Shown here: one piece after another, positions 53,737-62,060 of the stretch
Layout of the letters: the number at the start of each line of letters is the position of its first letter
Numbering within the stretch: the stretch's first letter is position 1
NCBI GenBank assembly: GCA_019203745.1
Contig: CP078104.1
Coordinates: 4,526,001 to 4,590,000 of the forward strand
Length of the DNA stretch: 64,000 nt
Reading direction: 5' to 3'
Source of the DNA: Chryseobacterium sp. E1
Lineage (GTDB): Bacteria; Bacteroidota; Bacteroidia; Flavobacteriales; Weeksellaceae
The notes under the pieces: model-generated
Told to the model about the DNA's origin: nothing
The model's input: the letters and a program-made list of their open reading frames with translations, nothing else
Databases searched by the model: none
Program-made: the position numbers and the translations under genes

Positions 53737-53772
53737 AAAGACCAACTATTAAATTAGTAGGTCTTTTTTTTT
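53737..53772 (+). terminator. Left-end AAAGACC hairpin
   Basis: AAAGACC (53737-53743) and GGTCTTT (53760-53766) with an inner ACTA/TAGT dyad and a T-run. Near-twin of the hairpin at the right end. Confidence 0.75.
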
Positions 53773-53797
53773 TATTAACAATTTTAAATTTTACAAA

Positions 53798-54013
53798 ATG
53801 AAAAATACAAAACAACAAAGAGTTGAAATGTTAATTACAGAGTTGTTAAAAGAATTTCAAGGTGAACCTTATTGGAAAATTAAAGTAATTCTTAATTTTT
53901 TAGAAAAATGGACACTTGAAAATTCAAACATACACAAAGAAATAGAAAATGTATGGAAAGGCTATTCCTCAGAGAACTTTATACTCTTCTCAACCTCATC
54001 AAATGAAGATTGA
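53798..54013 (+). CDS. Passenger ORF, 71 aa
   Basis: MKNTKQQRVEMLITELLKEF and WKIKVILNFLEKWTLENS suggest a small helical cytosolic protein. No family recognised. It starts just after the left-end hairpin of the transposon and converges on the 62-aa minus-strand ORF, overlapping it by 52 bases. Real but of unknown function. Confidence 0.5.
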   Translation: MKNTKQQRVEMLITELLKEFQGEPYWKIKVILNFLEKWTLENSNIHKEIENVWKGYSSENFILFSTSSNED

Positions 54014-54150
54014 TTTAATGATATCAAAACCTTTAATTGATCGAGATCTTGGCTTGTTCCACCTAAAGTTAGAGATTTAAGTATCTTTTCAATTTGTTTA
54101 TTAATTTTTGCTTGTCTTTTTAGTGTATCAATTAATTTTTCGTTGTCCAT
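53962..54150 (-). CDS. Passenger ORF, 62 aa
   Basis: MDNEKLIDTLKRQAKINKQI is helical and coiled-coil-like; DLDQLKVLISLNQSSFDEVE follows. On the minus strand a TATATTTA box lies about 20 bases upstream, so its promoter is divergent from that of the structured RNA. Small size and position could suit a regulator or antitoxin-like protein, but no family is recognised. Confidence 0.5.
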   Translation of the reverse strand: MDNEKLIDTLKRQAKINKQIEKILKSLTLGGTSQDLDQLKVLISLNQSSFDEVEKSIKFSEE

Positions 54151-54197
54151 AAGCTTAAAGTTTTGCCCTAAATATAGACAAAAAGGTATAATTTTTG

Positions 54198-54205
54198 TAT
54201 TTTTG
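54198..54205 (+). promoter_or_regulatory. -7 box TATTTTTG of the structured RNA
   Basis: TAnnTTTG match placed for a start near 54212. No good -33 TTTG is seen at the usual spacing. Confidence 0.55.
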
Positions 54206-54212
54206 TAGGAAT

Positions 54213-54409
54213 ATTTATCAACAGAAAGCGTTAAGCTATTTTAATCTGGGTTCTGAAATCTGACAGTTTCTACACTTTGCCCCACACGATTAAAGTAACT
54301 GAAGCTCACTCCATATGGTGTGGGTATATGTTGCTATTTATCATTGGGGCAGGTTTTGTCAGAACCTCAGAACAGGATTATAGTCTACAAACCCACGCCT
54401 TTCTTTTTT
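54213..54409 (+). ncRNA. 6S-like structured RNA inside the transposon
   Basis: About 195 nt. The two halves pair into one long bulged rod: AGAAAGCGT (54223-54231) with ACGCCTTTCT (54395-54404, one bulge); CTAT (54236) with ATAG (54380); GTTCTGA (54250-54256) with TCAGAAC (54367-54373); CTGACA (54260-54265) with TGTCAG (54357-54362); then an open asymmetric bubble, and TGCCCCA (54278-54284) with TGGGGCA (54345-54351). An apical stem (AGTAAC with GTTGCT, CTCAC with GTGGG) caps it. A -7 box precedes it and a T6 run ends it. Size, rod shape and central bubble match 6S RNA, which binds the RNA polymerase holoenzyme. The alternative is a transposon-specific RNA. Confidence 0.6.
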
Positions 54410-54459
54410 AAACCAAAAATATTTCTACTTTGGGTTTGAGTGGATTAGCAAATTCACTT

Positions 54460-54796
54460 ATGAAAAATTATTACTTACAGTTGGCTTAGTTTTACCAACC
54501 TTATTTTTGCACAAGAAACAGAGAAATGTGATCTACCAAAAAGTTATCAAGAACCAAAACCTGATAAGAAAATTCAGTCATGGTTAAAACGTGGTGATGC
54601 TACAATTGAAGATCTGAGAAAGCATATTGCAGTTGAAAATGACTGTGATGAAAAGGATATTGTATTTCTTAGAATTTCAGAACAGAAAGGAAACGGAATG
54701 TATTCGGTATGTGTAGCAGGTAAGCCAATGAAGTATAAACGTATGGGAACTGTCTTTATGGGAGCTAATCAAAATCCTTTTGATACAGCAAAATAA
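54460..54796 (+). CDS. Passenger secreted small protein, frameshifted
   Basis: About 112 residues. The repaired N-terminus MKKLLLTVGLVLPTLFLAQ is a signal peptide (breaks near 54468 and 54508). The mature part reads ETEKCDLPKSYQEPKPDKKI, SWLKRGDATIEDLRKHIAVE and GKPMKYKRMGTVFMGANQNP. No family recognised. It begins about 50 bases after the structured RNA and ends 6 bases before the next passenger gene. Confidence 0.55.
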
Positions 54797-54802
54797 GATA
54801 AT

Positions 54803-55171
54803 ATGAAAAAGCTATTGACAGTTTTTTTATTAATGCTATCGGTTGTTTCTTTTGGACAAATTTTAAAACTTAGAACAACTTATTACACATATAGAGTCAA
54901 TCAAAATAGTGTGTGGTCAGATTGGGAAAGTTGGAAGAAAGCTTCAGTCTTGATTAGTGTTAATATTTCAGATCAAAGAATAGTTGTTGACTCTAATACA
55001 ACCCAGACTTATGATATTCTTGATGGAATTTATAAAGATGGAATTGGCAAATACTACTGTATGGATGCAAATGGTAGAAGATGTATAATAGAAATAGTAA
55101 ACGAGAATCGTAAGCTATATGTAAGATACAATGATTGGGAACACGTTTATGAATTTTTTGTAATTAAATAG
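54803..55171 (+). CDS. Passenger secreted protein, 122 aa
   Basis: Intact. Signal peptide MKKLLTVFLLMLSVVSFGQ, then a beta-rich body (LRTTYYTYRVNQNSVWSDWE, RIVVDSNTTQTYDILDGIYK, KLYVRYNDWEHVYEFFVIK). No family recognised. Lies 3 bases before the transposase start. Confidence 0.6.
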   Translation: MKKLLTVFLLMLSVVSFGQILKLRTTYYTYRVNQNSVWSDWESWKKASVLISVNISDQRIVVDSNTTQTYDILDGIYKDGIGKYYCMDANGRRCIIEIVNENRKLYVRYNDWEHVYEFFVIK

Positions 55172-55174
55172 CCT

Positions 55175-56100
55175 ATGTTTAACACCAACATAAAATCAGT
55201 ATTTGAATTAACTCAAACCTTTTCAACAGAACAGGATTGTATTGATTATTTGGAGATGTTGAAATGGAACAAACTTCCTGTAAGTCCTTTTGATGAAAAT
55301 TCAAAAGTATATAAGTGTAAGAATAATCAATATAGATGCAAGAATACAGGCAAGTATTTTAATGTTAAGACAGGAACAATGTTTGAGAATTCTAAAGTTA
55401 GTCTTCGTAAATGGTTCATGGCTATTTGGCTTGTTACATCCCACAAGAAAGGGATTAGTTCTATACAGTTAGGAAAAGATATTGGAGTGAGACAAGCAAC
55501 AGCATGGTTCATGTTACAAAGAATTAGAGCATGTTTTGGTATTGAGAATAATAATGAACTTGAAGGTATTGTAGAATGTGATGAAACTTTTATTGGAGGT
55601 AAAAATAAGAATCGTCATAAAGACAAGAAGGTTCCACACTCACAAGGGCGAAGTTTTAAAGATAAGGTTCCTGTAATGGGAATGCTACAAAGAAATGGTA
55701 AAATGAATGCTTTTGTTGTACCTGATACAAAAAGAAAAAGTATTCAACCATTTATTTATAAGTATGTCAAACCTACAACCCAATCGATTATTACTGATGA
55801 ATGGTTGGCTTATAATGGATTGAATAAACATTACGATCATAGAATTATAGATCATTCTAAAAAAGAGTATGTAAGTTTGCAGGACAATAATATACACACA
55901 AACAACATAGAAGGAAGTTGGAATATACTGAAAAGAAGTGTTTCAGGAATGTATAATCACGTTTCAAAAAGCATCTTCAAAAATATGTTGATGAATTTGT
56001 GTATAGATTTAACCTGAGAAAGGTCACAGACCAAGAAAAATTCAGATATTTGTTGTCAAATTCAAATGTCCGAACTAAGTATAAAGAATTATGTCATTAG
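55175..56100 (+). CDS. IS1595-family transposase
   Basis: About 308 residues. An N-terminal zinc-ribbon-like part (VYKCKNNQYRCKNTGKYFNV) and HTH (GISSIQLGKDIGVRQATAWF) precede the DDE core: VECDETFIGGKNKNRHKDKK (first Asp), ITDEWLAYNGLNKHYDHRII (second Asp) and THTNNIEGSWNILKRSVSGM (Glu). One break near 55985 joins KYVDEFVYRFNLRKVTDQEK. It mobilises the whole element, whose ends and 8-bp duplication fit this family. Confidence 0.9.
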
Positions 56101-56337
56101 GTGAAGCACTTAAAGAAAAAAAATGTGAGATACATTACGAAAGATGGTGTAGATTATTTTTATGTTGAAGATATAAAGAAAAATTATGAATATTTTGCAT
56201 TCGATGGCACTGAAATAATTTACATAGACAATATTCCTTTAGTTGATGGCAAACATGTGCTTAAATTAGTGGAATTCGATTTGAATATGAAAAAGGTTTT
56301 AAACTTTAAACCTAAAAAGAAAGATAAAGAATCTTAA
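56101..56337 (+). CDS. Passenger ORF, 78 aa, after the transposase
   Basis: GTG start at 56101, directly abutting the transposase stop. Lys-rich N-terminus, then YITKDGVDYFYVEDIKKNYE and FDGTEIIYIDNIPLVDGKHV. Small, soluble, no family recognised. The direct abutment suggests coupled translation with the transposase. Confidence 0.5.
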   Translation: MKHLKKKNVRYITKDGVDYFYVEDIKKNYEYFAFDGTEIIYIDNIPLVDGKHVLKLVEFDLNMKKVLNFKPKKKDKES

Positions 56338-56445
56338 TCTGAGAATCAACACTTTTGTGTATTATTTTAGCAAGTTTTAAATTTGTTGTAAAATATATGC
56401 ATTATGGAAAAAAACGAAAAAAACCAAACACATTTAATTATAAAG

Positions 56446-56927
56446 TCATTTGGTTATTATGTAAAAGGAGGAAATCCTATCGCAAAAAAGGGTTACATTC
56501 TGATAGTTATTTATATTCAGATAAAAAGTATCAGCAATTAAATTAACATCTAAATCAACATAAGTTAGAGGAAGCTCTAATCCATTTGGAAAATTTAAAA
56601 CTCTGTCTTTTAGATATTCTTTTACATCTTTCGTGTGATAATCTAAAATTTTTAGAAAATCATCTTTAGTAAAATCTTTAGCATGTATATTTACTTCAAA
56701 AGGAGAAACAATATCGAAACGACAAAAACTTTCTGAATTTTCAACAGAAATAGTATAAGCAGTTGTAATGTAAATTTGAGAATAATTTTCTGAAGAGTTT
56801 TCTCTTCAAGATCATAATCTCTTTTTACATTAAATTCTGAAAAGTTTATTTGAGGATAATCAGATTTTAAATGATAAGTTGGTTGAGTATTATTATCCAC
56901 TGTTGGTAAAACAACTAATTTTGACAT
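56446..56927 (-). CDS. Passenger ORF, about 160 aa, frameshifted
   Basis: Start at 56927 (MSKLVVLPTVDNNTQPTYHL). A break near 56785 joins YDLEEKTLQ to ENYSQIYITTAYTISVENSE, DIVSPFEVNIHAKDFTKDDF and NGLELPLTYVDLDVNLIADT. The frame stays open through 56446 with no internal stop. The alternating beta pattern and size faintly recall SecB-like chaperones, but I cannot support that. Oriented against the transposase. Confidence 0.55.
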
Positions 56928-56956
56928 ATAATTAATATTTTTTCCGAAAATACGAA

Positions 56957-56990
56957 AAAGACCATACTAAAATAGCATGGTCTTTATTTT
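56957..56990 (+). terminator. Right-end AAAGACC hairpin
   Basis: AAAGACCAT and ATGGTCTTT (56957-56985) with an ATTTTTT tail, 39 bases from the right end. Counterpart of the left-end hairpin. Confidence 0.75.
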
Positions 56991-57024
56991 TTAATAAGCT
57001 AGTGTAAACTGGCGTATAATTACC

Positions 57025-57531
57025 CAAATTTTTAATGAGCCGGAAAGTAATGGCTGTAGTGGTTACGGCATAACTTAAGATCATATAATTCTTATGCCTG
57101 CCAATATTACCCTGTTTGATTGAAAGTACTGCAACAATAGTAAAATAAGCCCAGAGAATATCCTGTATCAGAAACCCTGCAATGCCGATAAATCCTCCAT
57201 TGGAAAATAATCCAAGAACAAAACAGGCGGGAACATTGATGATGAGAATATTATAAACATACGTTTTACCAATGATTCTGTGCAGATTTCTGTTCTCTTT
57301 CAGAAACTGATTCGAAAACTGTGTTAAGCCGGCCAGAAGGCAAAGTGTTATCGAAAAAATGTGGATGTAGAAGAAAGCCATCCAGTATGGATTGTTGATA
57401 ACCTGCTGTTTAAAAGCCAGAAATCCTATGTTTTTTTCAAAAGAAGTATATTGGGAAATTGTTTTCAGCATCAGAATACTGAAAATAACAACTGAAAACA
57501 GGGCAATTACTTTAATAATTTTTACAGTCAC
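57025..57531 (-). pseudogene. DUF2306-like membrane protein, 5' part (cut by transposon)
   Basis: The N-terminal two-thirds of a membrane protein of about 226 residues: VIALFSVVIFSILMLKTISQ, YWMAFFYIHIFSITLCLLAG, NRNLHRIIGKTYVYNILIIN and IGRHKNYMILSYAVTTTAIT. Reads to RLIKNL at the transposon, after which foreign codons (GNYTPVYTSLLKNK) follow. DUF2306 proteins have four to five helices and unknown function. The restored gene would run in the same direction as its minus-strand neighbours. Confidence 0.85.
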
Positions 57532-57559
57532 AGATTTAATCTCTTGTTAATTCGTTTTT

Positions 57560-57949
57560 TTATACAGAATATTGACTGTTAATATGAATAATCTCCGGAT
57601 TTTGCCCGTCCAGATTCCTTTTTGATCTTCCGTATAAACCTATTTCGAGATCATCAGGCATTTCATTATCCAGTTCTGATGGGTGTACGTAAGTATACAT
57701 ACCGTATCCATGCCCGGAAACCAGCCAGCCTTCAGTCAGGTGTAAATGGATCGTATTAAAGTCTCCTACAGAACTCCCCGCAAATACCGGCCCGAATTCC
57801 TTCATAAGTTTCAAGGCTTCATCTTTTACATCCTTAACGGTTGTGATATCATCAAAAATAATATAAGTGCCATTTTTAAAGAGTACCCAATCCTGAAATT
57901 TAGGATTGATGGCGAGTTTTATATGCGCTATAATCTCTTCGTTATTCAT
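57560..57949 (-). CDS. Uncharacterised 129-aa protein
   Basis: Intact, soluble. Mixed alpha/beta: WVLFKNGTYIIFDDITTVKD, EALKLMKEFGPVFAGSSVGD, HLHLTEGWLVSGHGYGMYTY. Looks like a small immunity- or SMI-type protein in length and pattern, but no family is secure. It lies between the Nudix and the interrupted DUF2306 genes on the same strand. Confidence 0.55.
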   Translation of the reverse strand: MNNEEIIAHIKLAINPKFQDWVLFKNGTYIIFDDITTVKDVKDEALKLMKEFGPVFAGSSVGDFNTIHLHLTEGWLVSGHGYGMYTYVHPSELDNEMPDDLEIGLYGRSKRNLDGQNPEIIHINSQYSV

Positions 57950-57973
57950 TGTTAAAATAAATTTATCAGTTTA

Positions 57974-58553
57974 CTATAATATTCCTTTAATCCGTAAATG
58001 CTGTAACAGCATAATCGTTTTCGCATCTTTAATTTCTCCGGTGTCAATCATTGAAAGTGCGTTATTGAAGGACAGCTCCAGTACCTCAATATTTTCTCCT
58101 TCCTCTTCAAGACCGCCGCCATCAGTAATTTTCATCTCACTGGAATATTCTGCGATAAAAAAATGAAGAATTTCCGTTACAGAGCCGGGAGACATATACG
58201 CTTCAAATATCTTTTCAATCTTAGAGATCTTATAGCCTGTTTCTTCTTCAGTCTCTCTTCTGATACAGTCTTCGGGATTATCCGATCCAAAAGTCCAGCA
58301 CAGGCTTCAATCAGCATCCCGGTTTTATTTCCGTTGATGTAGGTAGGAAGTCTGAATTGTCTGGTCAGAATAATGGTACCGGAAACGGTATTGTAAAGCA
58401 GGATAACCGCACCGTTTCCCCGATCATAAGCTTCTCTGCTTTGAGTTTCTGTGGTTCCGTCTTTTTGTGAACTGTGAAAGTAACTTTATTTAAGGTATAC
58501 CAGTTGTCTGATAAGATCTCTGTTTTTACAATATCAATGTCAGGATTCTGCAT
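57974..58553 (-). CDS. nudK: Nudix hydrolase (GDP-mannose/ADP-ribose type)
   Basis: About 193 residues. The Nudix box spans EACAGLLDSDNPEDCIRRET and EEETGY; YDRGNGAVILLYNTVSGTVI and YMSPGSVTEILHFFIAEYSS are as in NudK-like enzymes that cleave GDP-mannose or ADP-sugars. Breaks near 58415 and 58285. The substrate cannot be fixed from sequence; the symbol is by resemblance. Confidence 0.75.
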
Positions 58554-58583
58554 AGTGTTGTTTAACTTCTTTATTTTTAATAA

Positions 58584-59492
58584 TTATTGATTCTTTAACA
58601 GATCTTTTAAAGCATTTTTCAGATCCGGGAATTTAAAATGAAATCCCGCATCCTGAATTTTCTGTGAAGATGCCCGTGAGCCTTCCAGTATGGCATTGGC
58701 AAGCTCTCCAAACAGCATTTTTAGAATAAAAGCGGGAACATTGGGCATCAATAAAGGTTTATTCAAAACTTCTGCTATTTTCTTTGTGAAATCAGCATTG
58801 GTAGTATGCTGAGGTGCAACAGCATTGTAAGCACCATGGAGATCAACATTCTTTAAAGCAAATTCATACATATAGCAAATATCCTCAATGTGGATCCATG
58901 GCATATATTGGTTTCCGCTTCCTAATGGAGAACCTATGTAATATTGAACAGGAGGGAGCATTTTCTTTAATGCACCGTCTTTTTCAGAAAGAACAACCGC
59001 AGTTCTTATCTTAACGACTCTTTCTGCAAGATTTTGTTCCTTAAAATGATCAGCAGCCCTTTCCCAGAGTACCACCACTTCACTCAGGAAATCATGGCCG
59101 GGTAGATCGTTTTCAGAATATATCTTTTCTGTAGTCTCTGTGCCATAAAAATTAATTCCTGAAGCTGAAATAAAAGACTTAAGTTTAATTTCTTTCCTGC
59201 TCAATGCATTTCGTAATAATGCTGCAGAATCTGTTCTGCTGGAAATTAATTCTTTCTTCCGTTCTGCTGTCCAGCGTTTCTCAGAAATATTGGCACCGGC
59301 AAGATGAATAATGTGAGAAACATTTTCCAAAGCAGATTCCTCAAGAGTTCCTTTCTTTACATCCCATTCATATTCGTTGGCATATTTCTTTTTCCGGGTC
59401 AGGAATCTCAGTTCATATTCATTTTCAATTTTCCCGGCCAGCTCCCGGGCAATCATGCCACTGGCACCGGTAATCAGAACAACTTCTTTCAT
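58584..59492 (-). CDS. TIGR01777-type epimerase / SDR protein
   Basis: Intact, 302 residues. N-terminal Rossmann motif VLITGASGMIARELAGKIEN, HLAGANISEKRWTAERKKEL as in the YfcH/SulA-like group, SASGINFYG, then a C-terminal DUF1731-like part (NKPLLMPNVPAFILKMLFGE). An NAD(P)-dependent oxidoreductase or epimerase of unknown substrate. Confidence 0.85.
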   Translation of the reverse strand: MKEVVLITGASGMIARELAGKIENEYELRFLTRKKKYANEYEWDVKKGTLEESALENVSHIIHLAGANISEKRWTAERKKELISSRTDSAALLRNALSRKEIKLKSFISASGINFYGTETTEKIYSENDLPGHDFLSEVVVLWERAADHFKEQNLAERVVKIRTAVVLSEKDGALKKMLPPVQYYIGSPLGSGNQYMPWIHIEDICYMYEFALKNVDLHGAYNAVAPQHTTNADFTKKIAEVLNKPLLMPNVPAFILKMLFGELANAILEGSRASSQKIQDAGFHFKFPDLKNALKDLLKNQ

Positions 59493-59520
59493 AATAATAG
59501 TTTTAGTGTGATACAGAAGA

Positions 59521-59865
59521 CTATGGCTGATTTTTTACAATCAACACAAAATCCTCTTCAAGGAGTTTATAGCCATAATTATAAATAAATCTGTATTCAG
59601 AACCATTTTTATAAACCTTAATACTGGTAAAATAATCGAAATCAAAACCTAGGCCTTCCAGTTTAGAGCGGGCTGTTTTAGTCTTGCCTTCAATGTTGGT
59701 TTCTACAAGAATTCTGTAATTTTTGCGAAGTTTGTTATTGATATTCCGCATCAGATTCGTAGAATCTTTATTCTGTTTATTGTTGTAGGCGTTCCGGCAG
59801 GCATCATTGCAAAACTTTTTATCAGACCTTCCGATGATCTTTTCGCCGCATTCCAGACAATTCAT
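59521..59865 (-). CDS. Small zinc-ribbon protein
   Basis: Intact, 114 residues. N-terminal zinc ribbon MNCLECGEKIIGRSDKKFCN with CRNAYNN (CxxC and CxxxC), then a basic region and a beta-rich C-terminus (YFTSIKVYKNGSEYRFIYNY). DUF2116-like ribbons occur in nucleic-acid-binding proteins. Lies 6 bases before the HPP gene's end on the same strand. Confidence 0.65.
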   Translation of the reverse strand: MNCLECGEKIIGRSDKKFCNDACRNAYNNKQNKDSTNLMRNINNKLRKNYRILVETNIEGKTKTARSKLEGLGFDFDYFTSIKVYKNGSEYRFIYNYGYKLLEEDFVLIVKNQP

Positions 59866-59871
59866 TTTTAT

Positions 59872-60464
59872 TTATTTGGAGTGATGGGTATGTCTTTTCT
59901 TTAACAGTCTTTTAAACCTGCTGTGGGAAGGATAACTTCTGTTAGGCGTAATATTGTTGAAAAACAAGGCCACAAGCAGCAGGATAATACACCCCGAAAG
60001 AACCGGAGAGATAACGTACCAATACCCTAATTCCGGAATTTTTCCCGTTGAACTTACCGCAATCAATGCAGTAGCACCTCCCGGAGGATGCAGGGTTTTT
60101 GTATATTGCATCAGCACAATAGAAAAGGCAACAGCCAATGGTGCCGAGAGCCAGATAATGTCAGGGACGATCTTATAGACGGTAACCCCTACCAAAGCTG
60201 AAAGAACATGACCTCCCACCAGATTTCTGGGTTGTGCCAGAGGACTCTGGATTGCTCCATAGATCAATACACTGGATGCACCGAAAGAACCGATCAGAAA
60301 TATATTTTCAGTCTCAGTCAGAGAATGGGATTGAATGAATGCGATAATTCCGATCCCGAAAAATGCTCCTAAAAAGACCAGAAATGTTCCTTATAATCAA
60401 CCAGCGTTTCCTTATAGATCACATATTTTGAGACTCTGAACGTTCTTTTTATTGTCTTCTTCAT
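59872..60464 (-). CDS. HPP family membrane protein
   Basis: About 197 residues. The HPP motif is in KTLHPPGGATALIAVSSTGK; other helices are NIFLIGSFGASSVLIYGAIQ, ALVGVTVYKIVPDIIWLSAP and YWYVISPVLSGCIILLLVAL. HPP proteins are inner-membrane, proposed nitrite or other anion transporters. Start ATG 60464; a break near 60390 splits the first helix. It starts directly at the arginase-like stop. Confidence 0.8.
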
Positions 60465-61367
60465 TTAATCTTCTTTACTTTTTATAATTTGAATTAGATT
60501 TTCTATAAAAGCTTGGGTATATATCCGTTTTCATCATAATAAGGATCCAGAATGGTTATTTCAATACCAAAACATCCGGAATTTTTAATGAGTGGTTTCA
60601 GCATGTCTTTGAGATCAGTATAACTGATTCCGTCTTCCATTCTGCTGTCAACGGCAGGCATCAGCTCGTCTTTCAGGACATCCACATCGAGATGGATCAT
60701 AAAGCCGTCCAGTTTTTTTCATTGATCATTTTCAGAAAATCTTCTGCCGTTTTGCTGAACCCGTTTTTCCTTAATGCCTCAATATCGAAATAATGCACTT
60801 TGGAATTGATGATCTGACTGACATATTCTTCGTCATCTGTCTCTGCATTTCCACAGCAAAAGATGTTCTCTTCCCTGAAGTAGGGCTTCAGACCCTCAAT
60901 ATTCGTTAATTTATCATGCCCTGTTCCTGAAATAATTGCAAGATCCATTCCTGCCGCGCCTCCGGTCTCTGAGAGTTCAGGCGGAATAAAATCAGTATGC
61001 CCGTCAAGATAGAAAAGTCCGAAATTTCCCAGTTTTTTTAAAGCAAGTGCATTGCCTATCAGAATACTGCAATCGCCGCCAAGAAAGATGTTAAAGGAAT
61101 TTTTATGGTGATGAGCCAGAATAATCTCGGCCTGTTTTTTAGCATATTCAACAATCTGATCTGCATTTCTGACTTTCGATTCTTCATCAAAATCCATTGC
61201 ATATTCCGGGGCATTAATTCTGAAAATGTTTTCAGGATCAATTCTTTTATGGAAACCGAACTTTCTGAGCCAGTCCGGAAGCTTTCTAACGCCGGGCTCT
61301 ATCTCATGCTCTTTCTTTGTAAGTCCCAAATTGAGAGGAAACTCAAAAATATTGATCTCCTTTTCAT
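60465..61367 (-). CDS. Arginase/ureohydrolase-family protein
   Basis: About 300 residues. Start ATG 61367; breaks near 61362, 60705 and 60505. Metal-site motifs are LGGDCSILIGN, LFYLDGHTDFIPPE, IHLDVDVLKDELMP and EITILDP. The usual GGDHS His (a manganese ligand) is Cys here, as in one divergent branch of the family. The reaction (agmatinase, arginase or formimidoylglutamase) cannot be decided. Overlaps the HPP start region, so co-transcribed. Confidence 0.75.
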
Positions 61368-61714
61368 AAATGAATTTTCACAAAGATAAGGAATTATCCG
61401 TTTGTAAATGGATAAGTTTGAGGGTATAAAGCCATTTTTAAAAAGAAATTAAATAAGCTTAAAATAATTATTGAGAAAGTAATTTAGAGAATATAATCTT
61501 ATGATTCATATCTGTCTGAAAGTAAAAAATACTATGCCATAAGAGAAATTATAAAGTGGTCAATTGGGTTTATCCGGTTACAAACGACTACAAATGAATT
61601 TAAATAGTTTATAACCGACTATTGTGTGGTGGCATCGGCAACTTTGCAACAGAGATTTGAGAAAACAGTGAACGTCTCTTATCTGAATTTATTAATCTTT
61701 AAAATTTAAACGTT
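61368..61714. other. Intergenic region upstream of ssb
   Basis: No gene seen. It holds GGTTA..TAACC arms (about 61576-61618) around an AT core with two CGACTA copies, and no convincing TAnnTTTG box before ssb. Confidence 0.35.
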
Positions 61715-62046
61715 ATGTCACTAAGAAACAAAGTAACATTAATTGGTTACACAGGAAAAGAAGTTGAAATGGTAAACTTCGAGAATGGAAATGTAAAAGC
61801 AAGTGTGTCTTTAGCTACCAGCGATCATTACACCAATGCTAAAGGCGAAAAAGTGGAAGAAACACAATGGCACAATCTGATTGCGTTCGGAAGAACAGCT
61901 GAAATTTTTGAAAAATATGTTTCAAAAGGAAAAGAAATTGCCATTGAAGGGAAGCTTACGTACAGATCGTACGATGACAAAGACGGTGCAAAAGGTATAT
62001 CACAGAGATTCGGGTAGATGAAATTCTGTTATTGGGAGGCAAATAA
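61715..62046 (+). CDS. ssb: Single-stranded DNA-binding protein (short)
   Basis: About 110 residues, shorter than the standard replication SSB. OB-fold motifs MSLRNKVTLIGYTGKEVEMV, KASVSLATSDHYTNAKGEKV, TQWHNLIAFGRTAEIFEKYV and KGKEIAIEGKLTYRSYDDKD. A break near 61994 joins KRYITEIRVDEILLLGGK. It lacks the acidic DDIPF tail, so it may be an accessory SSB. 14 bases before the HRDC gene. Confidence 0.85.
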
Positions 62047-62060
62047 TTCTAAAAACGCAA

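Larger units (their letters stand above)
53680..57024. mobile_element. IS1595-type transposon with passenger genes and an RNA
   Basis: 3345 bp with 23-bp perfect terminal inverted repeats (53680-53702 beginning GGTAATTATACG, and 57002-57024) and an 8-bp duplication CAAATTTT on both sides. It encodes one DDE transposase, six other small ORFs and a structured RNA, and it has terminator hairpins just inside each end. The base composition is more AT-rich to the eye than the flanks. It split a DUF2306 gene that rejoins in frame when the element is removed, so the insertion looks recent. Confidence 0.9.

Noticed and set aside
56355..56546. Plus-strand ORF of 63 aa in the transposon
   Set aside because: It overlaps the repaired minus-strand passenger gene, has a Lys/Tyr-biased composition and shows no domain.
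53680..57024. The 23-bp matches first considered as long direct target duplications
   Set aside because: They are inverted, not direct; the true duplication is the 8-bp CAAATTTT outside them.
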